DNA of 6,686 nucleotides from Nitrospira defluvii (GCA_016199015.1 JACQHN010000265.1:1-6686); one strand, 5' to 3'. Shown: positions 1 to 4,314, counted from the stretch's first letter. Notes: generated by a model not told the origin, from the sequence alone. Made by a program: numbers and translations.

Positions 1-60
<60 letters not shown>

Positions 61-435
61 GTAAATAAATGGCTTACGATGTCGTGCCAGATTCGCAAAA
101 CGTCGATGTAGAAACAGTGTAGAAGCCGAGCAAAGAAAAAGAGGGCGAAGCCGAAGCCTCGCCCTTTGACGTGCGCCACTTTCCCCACTCATTTCACAAC
201 GCTTTTCACAGCAGGGTGATTACGTAGGATTTACCTGCTTGGCATCCTGATCGGTAGATGCCCACACACCTACCGGCTTGAGCCTTTGGCCGAATGGGCA
301 TCTGGAGCCTGACCGCTCCCATCTGGCCCGCTTCGTCGAGGGCATGAACGGTCCCCAGTTGTGGCACGCCTTAGCCTTACTCAGCCCGCGTTTCCATCGT
401 GAGATCCTAGCCGCAAGCCTCGCCCGCCTGCTCAT
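61..435. other. Gap without a convincing gene (decayed DNA with a direct repeat)
   Basis: Apart from the terminator I see no supported gene here. A plus-strand frame is open from 251 to 439 and would encode about 62 residues ending in a helical-looking stretch (WHALALLSPRFHREIL), but it has no start codon with a ribosome binding site and is closed by a stop at 248-250. The minus-strand frame 220-435 also lacks a ribosome binding site and has an unlikely composition. Either could be a gene remnant. Positions 149-174 and 409-444 are an imperfect direct repeat: both contain AGCCG(C)AAGCCTCGCCC followed, directly or after 9 bases, by TTTGACGTGC. Confidence 0.5.
131..166 (-). terminator. Rho-independent terminator, leftward, facing the tRNA
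   Basis: Read on the minus strand, GGGCGAGGC pairs with GCTTCGCCC (one G-U wobble) around a TTCG tetraloop closed by C-G, with one more A-T pair at the base. It is followed by CTCTTTTTCTTTG, a T-rich tail. On the plus strand the same hairpin carries an A-C mismatch and only TTT follows, so it is mainly a leftward terminator. The nearest confident leftward genes end at 1156. It may stop read-through from that operon, antisense to the toxin-antitoxin pair, before it reaches the tRNA. Confidence 0.75.
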
Positions 436-464
436 TTGACGTGCTATAACATGAGTGTTATATT
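436..464 (+). promoter_or_regulatory. Promoter of the toxin-antitoxin operon
   Basis: A -35 box TTGACG (436-441) and a -10 box TATATT (459-464) are separated by exactly 17 bases. Transcription is expected to start near 470-471, which is the A of the toxin start codon, so the mRNA is probably leaderless. There is no Shine-Dalgarno sequence before that ATG (the bases are TTTCCCCC), which agrees. Confidence 0.7.
445..462. promoter_or_regulatory. Operator palindrome over the -10 box
   Basis: A perfect inverted repeat, TATAACA - TGAG - TGTTATA, sits inside the promoter spacer and overlaps the first four bases of the -10 box. HigA-type antitoxins and HigA-HigB complexes repress their own promoters by binding such palindromes, so this is the likely autoregulatory site of the helix-turn-helix protein encoded at 817-1137. 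Confidence 0.7.
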
Positions 465-470
465 TCCCCC

Positions 471-812
471 ATGCCTTGGACGGTCGTTTACTATGAGACG
501 GGTGACGGGGACAGCCCGATAGAAACCTTCCTGGATAAACAGTCCGACAAAGCCAGGGCGAAATGCTTGGCCTATATCACCCTGCTTGAAACGAGAGGCA
601 CACAGCTTCCCGCCTCCATCGCCAAGCATGTGCGGGGAAAGATTTGGGAGTTACGGCCGGAATGGTCCGGGAATGAGTATCGGTTCTTTTATGGGGCCAT
701 CGTAGGGCAACAGTTTGTCATCCTCCATGCCGTCCAGAAGAAAACACAACGGCTCAAGGAATCAGACATTGCCCTAGCCGAAAAACGCTATGCCGACGTA
801 GTAATGAGGTAG
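471..812 (+). CDS. HigB/RelE-superfamily toxin (phage Gp49-like)
   Basis: The 113-residue protein looks like the toxin of a type II toxin-antitoxin pair, from the phage-derived Gp49-like/HigB branch of the RelE superfamily. Known members are ribosome-dependent or free mRNA endonucleases. Family hallmarks visible: an N-terminal strand with MPWTVVYYE, a helical segment, the KIWELRPEW strand, the EYRFFYGAI strand, the LHAVQKKTQ strand with its conserved lysines, and a C-terminal helix containing AEKRYADV. The length is normal. The start at 471 fits the promoter spacing; it has no ribosome binding site and probably starts a leaderless mRNA. The antitoxin gene follows after 4 bases, giving the toxin-first order of higBA systems. 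Function is inferred from family and context. Confidence 0.88.
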   Translation: MPWTVVYYETGDGDSPIETFLDKQSDKARAKCLAYITLLETRGTQLPASIAKHVRGKIWELRPEWSGNEYRFFYGAIVGQQFVILHAVQKKTQRLKESDIALAEKRYADVVMR

Positions 813-816
813 GACC

Positions 817-1137
817 ATGAAAACCCATCGCCAGTACATCAAAGAACGCATTGAGAAGAAACCGGCCTTTGCTCAGGATCTCGCTGAGGCTGAGCGAGAG
901 GTCACGATTGCCGTAGAATTGGCCCAACTTCGCGAACAACGCGGGCTGAGTCAATCGCAACTCGCCCGGATGACCGGCATGAAGCAACCGCAGATTGCCC
1001 GCCTCGAAAGCGGGGCCTATATGCCTGCCTTCGGCACGCTGATCCGTGTCCTTGAAGCCCTCAAGGGCAAATTGGAGTTGAGCCAGACTGAATGCCGGGT
1101 GACGCCTACGTCCGGTAAAGTGGCCTGCTTACGGTGA
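817..1137 (+). CDS. HigA-like antitoxin with XRE-family helix-turn-helix
   Basis: The 106-residue protein is the partner of the toxin just upstream. An Xre/Cro-type helix-turn-helix lies at about residues 37-85, with the recognition region GLSQSQLARMTGMKQPQIAR followed by LESGAYMPAFGTLIRVLEAL, the usual pattern of this fold. The N-terminal 35 charged, helical residues probably contact the toxin. The start at 817 is 4 bases after the toxin stop, and GAGGT (806-810) in the end of the toxin gene is a usable ribosome binding site, so translation is likely coupled. Expected roles are to neutralise the toxin and repress the shared promoter through the palindrome at 445-462. The C-terminal 20 residues do not resemble anything I recognise. 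Confidence 0.88.
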   Translation: MKTHRQYIKERIEKKPAFAQDLAEAEREVTIAVELAQLREQRGLSQSQLARMTGMKQPQIARLESGAYMPAFGTLIRVLEALKGKLELSQTECRVTPTSGKVACLR

Positions 1138-1155
1138 GAAGCGGTTGCTAGGGGG

Positions 1156-1311
1156 TCAAGGGTCGCGGGGGTGGGGACCGTGAGGGGGGAGGATCTCGCC
1201 GTTGTCGTCGCTCCGTGCCGGTATCGTTTGACCGGGCGATTGATCCGACTGCAAGCCGTCCTGGTACGCTCGTTCAATGGCTGCGATTGCAGCCGCCTCT
1301 GCCTTGGTCAT
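1156..1311 (-). CDS. Small protein (51 residues) coupled to the terminase small subunit
   Basis: This short reading frame starts with an ATG that overlaps the stop codon of the upstream terminase small-subunit gene (ATGA, 1308-1311), a classic sign of coupled translation. The predicted protein begins with an alanine-rich amphipathic helix (MTKAEAAAIAAIERAYQDG) and continues into a proline-rich, probably disordered tail ending HPRDP. I do not recognise a family. In ordinary phages the large terminase gene follows the small one, often with the same kind of overlap. This could be an independent accessory gene, or the first codons of a lost neighbour fused to unrelated DNA. It ends 18 bases from the convergent antitoxin gene, with no clear terminator between. 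Confidence 0.6.
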   Translation of the reverse strand: MTKAEAAAIAAIERAYQDGLQSDQSPGQTIPARSDDNGEILPPHGPHPRDP

Positions 1312-1745
1312 GAGGTCAACGCCTCTAGGGCTTGGTGCACTTCCTTCGCAAGAATCGTATGGACCTTTGCCTGATCGGTTTCAGGTGCCAAGATCCCCGC
1401 CAAGCGATCCGCGAGGGATAACAGGGCGTCCCTTGTCTGTCGGCCTTTTTCAAACACCACCTTTTCGACGGTTGCAACTTCGATCAATTCCTTCGAGCAA
1501 ACCGCGAGGTTGAGTTCTTCACGGTCGGCCTTGGCCCGTGTTAATCGCGTGCGTTCCTGAGAGAGGTTGCCGCGTGTGTTCGATCGGGAATGCTTGAGGT
1601 ACGCCCGCACCGAACCGCCAAGATCGAACTTCCCGCGCCCTTCCGGTTGAGGAAGGACGCCTGATTTCACGAGCTCCGTAACGCGGGTTTCCGAGAGGGC
1701 CAATGTATAGGCGAGTTCCGAACGGGGAACAAGGAATGGTTTCAT
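1308..1745 (-). CDS. Phage terminase small subunit (Nu1-like)
   Basis: The 145-residue protein resembles the Nu1/TerS family, which recognises viral DNA at the packaging site and recruits the large terminase. Residues about 5-50 form a predicted winged helix-turn-helix: LVPRSELAYTLALSETRVTE, then LVKSGVLPQ, a GRGKFDL wing and SVRAYLKHSR. The rest is a long helical oligomerisation region (QERTRLTRAKADREELNLAV, EKGRQTRDALLSLADRLAGI), typical of phage and prophage homologues. The ATG at 1743-1745 is 2 bases after the upstream stop, with GGGAAA as a weak ribosome binding site, so coupling is likely. No large terminase subunit is adjacent; a 51-residue protein overlaps its end instead. That points to a deleted prophage or to a satellite carrying only terS. 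Confidence 0.85.
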   Translation of the reverse strand: MKPFLVPRSELAYTLALSETRVTELVKSGVLPQPEGRGKFDLGGSVRAYLKHSRSNTRGNLSQERTRLTRAKADREELNLAVCSKELIEVATVEKVVFEKGRQTRDALLSLADRLAGILAPETDQAKVHTILAKEVHQALEALTS

Positions 1746-1747
1746 TG

Positions 1748-1951
1748 CTATTTCCCGTGTGAGGATGTGACTGACCGGCTATGGTCATAGCAGATATCAT
1801 AATCTGCTGGGTTTGGTTTGAGAATGTCAAAATGTTGTGTGACGAATTTGCGCCAAGCCGATTCGAGATTCGGCGCAACCTTCAGCCAAGTTCGGGTCTC
1901 GCTAGGAATATCCGGGTTCAGAAGTCGAATTTTATAGTAGTGCAAGAGCAT
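1748..1951 (-). CDS. Small protein of unknown function upstream of terS
   Basis: The predicted protein has 67 residues starting MLLHYYKIRLL. I chose the ATG at 1949-1951 because AGGAG lies 7 bases upstream; a GTG two codons earlier is also in frame but sits almost on the ribosome binding site. The sequence shows a beta strand (YYKIRLL), a helix with ESAWRKFVTQHFDILKP, and a polar tail rich in serine and histidine. No family is recognised. The stop TAG is 2 bases before the terS ATG, so the two genes are probably co-translated. It lacks the hairpin module found before the four genes further upstream. About 90 bases separate it from the preceding gene. Confidence 0.7.
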   Translation of the reverse strand: MLLHYYKIRLLNPDIPSETRTWLKVAPNLESAWRKFVTQHFDILKPNPADYDICYDHSRSVTSSHGK

Positions 1952-2040
1952 GTTCACACTCCTTCCGCCAATTCGCGTCGGCTATCAACCGTTGTTCAGT
2001 TTCCCGATGCAACATGCCACATACTGACAGACTCGCTACC

Positions 2041-2178
2041 TCACTCTGGCACATCGCAGATAAATATCCACTTTCCGCGCGTCTTCAGGATGCGCCAGGC
2101 GAGAACTTGCGCCATACAATCCGATTCGGCAGATATTGTGCCCCTGGACTGATCTGGAAAATACAGCGTGTAGTCCAT
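2041..2178 (-). CDS. Small orphan protein (45 residues), hairpin-module gene 4
   Basis: The start ATG at 2176-2178 follows the ribosome binding site GAGGAGG of a hairpin module. The 45-residue product begins MDYTLYFPDQ, a likely strand and turn, then a helix around MAQVLAWRIL and a final strand KWIFICDVPE. A longer in-frame version would begin at an ATG inside the module, but that stretch is conserved as a repeat rather than as protein, and the frame is not kept in a sister copy, so I prefer the shorter start. No family is recognised. It is the fourth and last gene of the module-linked series in the leftward operon. Confidence 0.68.
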   Translation of the reverse strand: MDYTLYFPDQSRGTISAESDCMAQVLAWRILKTRGKWIFICDVPE

Positions 2179-2184
2179 GATTCC

Positions 2185-2230
2185 CTCCTCGCCCGAGGTT
2201 GCGCCCCTCCCCTGTCGGGCTCGCATGGGG
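2185..2230 (-). repeat. Hairpin-plus-ribosome-binding-site module, copy 4
   Basis: On the minus strand GCCCGA (2215-2220) and TCGGGC (2191-2196) form a stem around an 18-base loop. GAGGAGG follows immediately and serves as the ribosome binding site for the gene starting at 2178. GG/CC next to the stem can extend it with a 2-base bulge. It is nearly identical to the copy at 2595-2640. Confidence 0.85.
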
Positions 2231-2237
2231 GGCAGGA

Positions 2238-2588
2238 TCATGCGCGGGTATCCCAATAATCCGCAGGCACCTCAGCTCGCTCCACGCCGCAATACCGGAT
2301 CTCGCCCGCGCGAAGCGCCGCATATATTTTTAGTGGATCGCCCCCATAAATTTTTCCGCGGATATCGTCGATCCCCGCGCCGATGAAATCAGCGTCGTGC
2401 AACGCCTCATCCAGCGGCAACAAGGCATTGCTCCCTCCATCAGCCATCTCCTGCTCTAGATCGGAGAGATCTGCCCAGGCGTACTGCGGGGCATAATTAT
2501 GCTCCCCAGGCTGATACATGCCAAATCCTGCATGATGAGGCTCAATAGAGATCTCGTAGTACGCCTCTATCAATTGTTTCGTTTTCAT
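2238..2588 (-). CDS. Orphan acidic protein (116 residues), hairpin-module gene 3
   Basis: The start ATG at 2586-2588 lies 7 bases after GAGGAG of a hairpin module. The 116-residue protein begins MKTKQLIEAYYEISIEP, has an aromatic stretch (NYAPQYAWADLSDLEQEM), a central acidic section (LDEALHDADFIGAGIDDIRG) and a C-terminal part with YAALRAGEIRYCG and WDTRA. It is rich in Asp and Glu and has no signal peptide or membrane segment. I do not recognise a family. Acidic proteins of this size in phage early regions are sometimes DNA mimics or inhibitors, but nothing here proves that. A start 16 codons upstream within the module is open but unlikely. Confidence 0.72.
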   Translation of the reverse strand: MKTKQLIEAYYEISIEPHHAGFGMYQPGEHNYAPQYAWADLSDLEQEMADGGSNALLPLDEALHDADFIGAGIDDIRGKIYGGDPLKIYAALRAGEIRYCGVERAEVPADYWDTRA

Positions 2589-2594
2589 CGCGAT

Positions 2595-2640
2595 CTCCTC
2601 GCCCGAGGTTGCGCCCATCCCCTGTCGGGCTCGCATGGGA
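2595..2640 (-). repeat. Hairpin-plus-ribosome-binding-site module, copy 3
   Basis: The stem GCCCGA (2625-2630) with TCGGGC (2601-2606) encloses an 18-base loop and is followed by GAGGAG, the ribosome binding site of the gene starting at 2588. The loop differs from copy 4 by one base. Confidence 0.85.
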
Positions 2641-2652
2641 GGGGCAATCTAT

Positions 2653-2928
2653 CTAGCGGCGCTGCATCTGCCGATATTCAGCCTCTGTCACAGCCTCCAG
2701 GATTTCGCTCAGGTCAATGACTCGCCCCCTGTGCCGATACTCAATCAGGCGATACGTCCCCTGCCCAATCTGGCCGCTCAGCTCGTGCGCGAAATTCGCG
2801 GCCCGGCGCAGGCTGATCGTTTCCCCGTGCCCGTCGCGCCAACCTGTTGGGTGGCCTCCGTATCCCATATCAGAGGGGGCCGTGGTGCAACGCACCGTGA
2901 TTTTGCTCCGCATTGTCAGCTTTTTCAT
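2653..2928 (-). CDS. Orphan basic protein (91 residues), hairpin-module gene 2
   Basis: The start ATG at 2926-2928 follows GAGGAGATCGCG from a hairpin module, the same start context as the next gene downstream. The 91-residue protein is basic and glycine-rich near the N-terminus (SDMGYGGHPTGWRDGHGE). A helix follows (LRRAANFAHELSGQI), then a strand (TYRLIEYRHRG) and a C-terminal amphipathic helix (LSEILEAVTEAEYRQMQRR). There is no recognised domain, signal peptide or membrane segment. Position in a regulated phage operon suggests an early accessory or host-takeover role, which is inference only. Confidence 0.7.
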   Translation of the reverse strand: MKKLTMRSKITVRCTTAPSDMGYGGHPTGWRDGHGETISLRRAANFAHELSGQIGQGTYRLIEYRHRGRVIDLSEILEAVTEAEYRQMQRR

Positions 2929-2934
2929 CGCGAT

Positions 2935-2984
2935 CTCCTCGCCCGAGTGGTGGCCTCTCTCCCCTGTCGGGCTCGCATGGGGAG
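2935..2984 (-). repeat. Hairpin-plus-ribosome-binding-site module, copy 2
   Basis: The stem GCCCGA (2967-2972) with TCGGGC (2941-2946) encloses a 20-base loop that differs in sequence and length from copies 3 and 4, and is followed by GAGGAG for the gene starting at 2928. An alternative stem, CTCCCC with GGGGAG (2979-2984 and 2959-2964), would exclude the first one. Confidence 0.82.
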
Positions 2985-3005
2985 GAGGAGGCAGATTATT
3001 ACACG

Positions 3006-3194
3006 CTACGCCCGCTCAACGTGATAACAATAGTAGGCGTGTTCTTGAACTCCCGGCCCGTTAGGCTCTAGCGGAACATCCAGTCGGATGAGAAGGTTGT
3101 CCGCCTTCACCACGGTACAGATCCGCCCGTTGAACGGATCGTAGGGCTTGATAATTCTTACTCGATCGCCGACCGCATAATCGGAATTGTACAT
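3006..3194 (-). CDS. Small SH3/KOW-like protein (62 residues), hairpin-module gene 1
   Basis: The start ATG at 3192-3194 follows GAGGAGG of a hairpin module. The 62-residue protein has the layout of a small SH3-like barrel of KOW type: YAVGDRVRIIKPYDPFNGRI, then CTVVKADNLLIRLDVP, then a C-terminal strand EHAYYCYHVERA. The motif GDxVxI..G...G(R)xCTVV resembles domains that bind RNA or proteins in ribosomal proteins and NusG, but many phage proteins of unknown role share it. The domain call is tentative. It sits second to third in the leftward operon, after two genes lacking the module. Confidence 0.72.
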   Translation of the reverse strand: MYNSDYAVGDRVRIIKPYDPFNGRICTVVKADNLLIRLDVPLEPNGPGVQEHAYYCYHVERA

Positions 3195-3200
3195 GGTATC

Positions 3201-3242
3201 CTCCTCGCCCGAATGGTGAAGCGCCAGGCCGGTCGGGCTCAC
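3201..3242 (-). repeat. Hairpin-plus-ribosome-binding-site module, copy 1 (most diverged)
   Basis: The stem GCCCGA (3233-3238) with TCGGGC (3207-3212) and the following GAGGAGG are unchanged, while the 20-base loop is almost wholly different from the other copies. Conserved stem and ribosome binding site with a free loop is what selection on RNA structure would give. Confidence 0.8.
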
Positions 3243-3250
3243 CTGCCTTT

Positions 3251-3502
3251 CTACCCTTTCGCGGGCTGGTCGACATATTCGACGTTCGCCCAGCTCTTCT
3301 CTTTGTTTCGCAAATACTCTTCGATCTGATCAAGCGAGGCGTCGAAATCGACCCCCATCACCACCCAGTTTGAATCATTCACTAGTCGATACTTTCCGCG
3401 GTTGTTCATATGGATAACCTGCCGCGACTTCGTCACCTGATAATTCAGCCGATTGGCTAATCGTCTTACCCGATTCTCTTGCGCTGCATCCATGATTTTC
3501 AT
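3251..3502 (-). CDS. Conserved-type small hypothetical protein (83 residues)
   Basis: The start ATG at 3500-3502 has AAGGAGG 8 bases upstream and lies 2 bases after the stop of the preceding regulator gene, so the two are coupled. The 83-residue protein shows an N-terminal basic helix (NRVRRLANRLNYQVTKSR), then short strands (GKYRLVNDSNWVVMGVDF) and a C-terminal helix (SLDQIEEYLRNKE). This order (RLA..L...KSR, a G-Y-LV strand, and a final SLD.IE.YL helix) matches a widespread family of short uncharacterised bacterial and phage proteins that I recognise by pattern but cannot name. No activity is known to me. Confidence 0.78.
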   Translation of the reverse strand: MKIMDAAQENRVRRLANRLNYQVTKSRQVIHMNNRGKYRLVNDSNWVVMGVDFDASLDQIEEYLRNKEKSWANVEYVDQPAKG

Positions 3503-3504
3503 TG

Positions 3505-3669
3505 CTATGTCCTCCTTTGCGTTTTAGATGACTTGTTGCCGAAGAGCTCATTGAGTAGACGCCGAATCAAACCGCTGGCTGTGGTGCCCTCCGCTCGAAG
3601 CGCGTCCTGCTTGGTTTTTAGTGACTTCGGAACCTGGATCTTCAATCGTTTCATGCGTTCATGCTTCAC
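3505..3669 (-). CDS. Ribbon-helix-helix regulator, first gene of the leftward operon
   Basis: The product has 54 residues when started at GTG 3667-3669, which has GGAGG 7 bases upstream; a more distant in-frame GTG at 3714 lies upstream of the expected transcription start and is rejected. The sequence shows an RHH fold: the strand RLKIQVPKSL, helix KTKQDALRAEG, turn TTASG and helix LIRRLLNELFG. RHH proteins of the Arc/CopG type bind operators as dimers through the strand. A basic tail KSSKTQRRT follows. Being first in its operon and next to an inverted repeat around its own -10 box, it probably controls that promoter. Confidence 0.78.
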   Translation of the reverse strand: MKHERMKRLKIQVPKSLKTKQDALRAEGTTASGLIRRLLNELFGNKSSKTQRRT

Positions 3670-3698
3670 GGGATCGCCTCCTTGCTTAATGCTAGTAT

Positions 3699-3720
3699 GG
3701 TCCCATGATAGCACGGGACC
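3699..3720. promoter_or_regulatory. Inverted-repeat operator around the leftward -10 box
   Basis: GGTCCC (3699-3704) and GGGACC (3715-3720) are perfect inverted arms, 16 bases centre to centre, flanking the -10 box TATCAT. A protein bound to both arms would block RNA polymerase. Either of the two ribbon-helix-helix proteins encoded beside it is a candidate. Confidence 0.6.
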
Positions 3721-3733
3721 TTCGTGGGGTCAA
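3705..3733 (-). promoter_or_regulatory. Promoter of the leftward terS operon
   Basis: On the minus strand a -35 box TTGACC (3728-3733) and a -10 box TATCAT (3705-3710) are separated by 17 bases. The start point would be near 3698, giving a leader of about 30 bases with a good ribosome binding site before the GTG at 3669. Confidence 0.75.
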
Positions 3734-3752
3734 GTGGGTCAGATTGACACCC
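3727..3752. promoter_or_regulatory. Direct repeats between the divergent -35 boxes
   Basis: GGGTCA occurs at 3727-3732 and again at 3736-3741, 9 bases apart. The second copy also forms an imperfect dyad with TGACACCC (3745-3752). The repeats overlap the leftward -35 box and abut the rightward one at 3744, so one bound protein could act on both promoters. Closely spaced repeats are usual ribbon-helix-helix targets. Confidence 0.45.
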
Positions 3753-3772
3753 TGGTTCCATTTCGCTACCGT
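3744..3772 (+). promoter_or_regulatory. Rightward promoter of the second regulator
   Basis: A consensus -35 box TTGACA (3744-3749) is followed after 17 bases by TACCGT (3767-3772), a weak -10 box that keeps the key first TA and last T. Transcription would start about 3779-3781, at the ATG, again predicting a leaderless mRNA. A weak -10 often means dependence on an activator or a deliberately low level. Confidence 0.5.
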
Positions 3773-3780
3773 GGCACCCC

Positions 3781-3951
3781 ATGGACGAACAAGACACAAC
3801 CCGGCAACAAATGGGCGTGCGTATCGCGGGCAACCTCATCGTCGAAGCGAAGGTGTTAGCCGCCCGTCAACATCGCCGATTGAATGAAGTAGTTGAGGAA
3901 GCGCTGCAGGATCTTTTGAAGAAGTACGCGAGTGCTAAAAAAAAGGCCTGA
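3781..3951 (+). CDS. Second ribbon-helix-helix regulator (56 residues), divergent
   Basis: This short gene reads rightward, away from the leftward operon. After an N-terminal arm (MDEQDTTRQQM) the protein shows a ribbon-helix-helix pattern: strand GVRIAGN, helix LIVEAKVLAARQHR, turn and helix RLNEVVEEALQDLLKKY, then a lysine-rich tail. The motif LNEVVEEAL is typical of the second helix in Arc/CopG/ParD-like proteins. No ribosome binding site precedes the ATG, but a promoter ends 8 bases before it, so a leaderless mRNA is likely, as for the lambda cI message from its maintenance promoter. It ends 11 bases before the convergent tape-measure remnant. A run of eight A bases (3937-3944) lies near its end and is a possible slippage site. 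Confidence 0.72.
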   Translation: MDEQDTTRQQMGVRIAGNLIVEAKVLAARQHRRLNEVVEEALQDLLKKYASAKKKA

Positions 3952-3962
3952 GTGTCACCCGT

Positions 3963-4314
3963 TTAGCCGCGCCTCACAGGAGTTCGACGATTCCCGAAGG
4001 TTCTCATGGCCGCATCATATTTGCCGTCATGAAAGCCTTTGTTCACCGCAGCATCAATGAAAATTTGAATCTCTTGCGACCCATTGGCGCCCATCGGACC
4101 TTTTTGCACTTCGACATTTGAATCCGTGCTGTTATGAATCTGTACGTTGATCGGCACTGAGACCGAACATACTTTGATCGTTCACATACCGGCTCATCGA
4201 CTTGGCGAAACCACCCAAGAAGTCATCACTGAACTTCTCTGACACGGCGCGTTGATCGGACATGGCACCCAAGCCGGTGGCGATTGATTGCAGAATCGAA
4301 TCATAGGAGGATTT
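3963..4314 (-). pseudogene. Phage tail tape-measure protein, C-terminal remnant, frameshifted
   Basis: Two leftward frames together resemble the end of a long-tailed phage tape-measure protein, the rod that sets tail length. The last part, about 64 residues from 4157 to the stop at 3963, has the typical C-terminus: INVQIHNSTDSNVEV, then a glycine-rich link, EIQIFIDAAVNKG, and a final DAAMRTFGNRR basic end. Upstream, a different frame (4314-4132) reads SYDSILQSIATGLGAMSDQR and GGFAKSMSRYVNDQSMFG, which joins naturally if one base is shifted near 4160-4175. That frame is closed by a stop at 4315-4317, so hundreds of upstream codons are missing. No usable start is seen. Assignment of the last part is fairly firm; the upstream part is plausible. 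Confidence 0.65.

Noticed and set aside
69..122. 17-codon ORF directly after the tRNA
   Set aside because: Too short and without a ribosome binding site; probably chance in the tRNA trailer.
1519..1878. Minus-strand open frame of 119 codons overlapping terS
   Set aside because: It is a different frame of the same strand as the terminase small subunit, whose protein is recognisable; this product is low-complexity and has no start signal.
1932..2015. 27-codon ORF on the minus strand between two small genes
   Set aside because: No ribosome binding site; its end overlaps the next gene's start region. Possible but not supported.
1781..2152. Plus-strand open frame of 123 codons
   Set aside because: Antisense to two small genes with clear ribosome binding sites; no start signal of its own.
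2635..3064. Two overlapping plus-strand frames of 115-129 codons
   Set aside because: They run through the hairpin modules on the opposite strand and across gene boundaries; no ribosome binding site.
2185..3242. CRISPR array
   Set aside because: The four repeats are separated by whole genes of different length, not by uniform short spacers.
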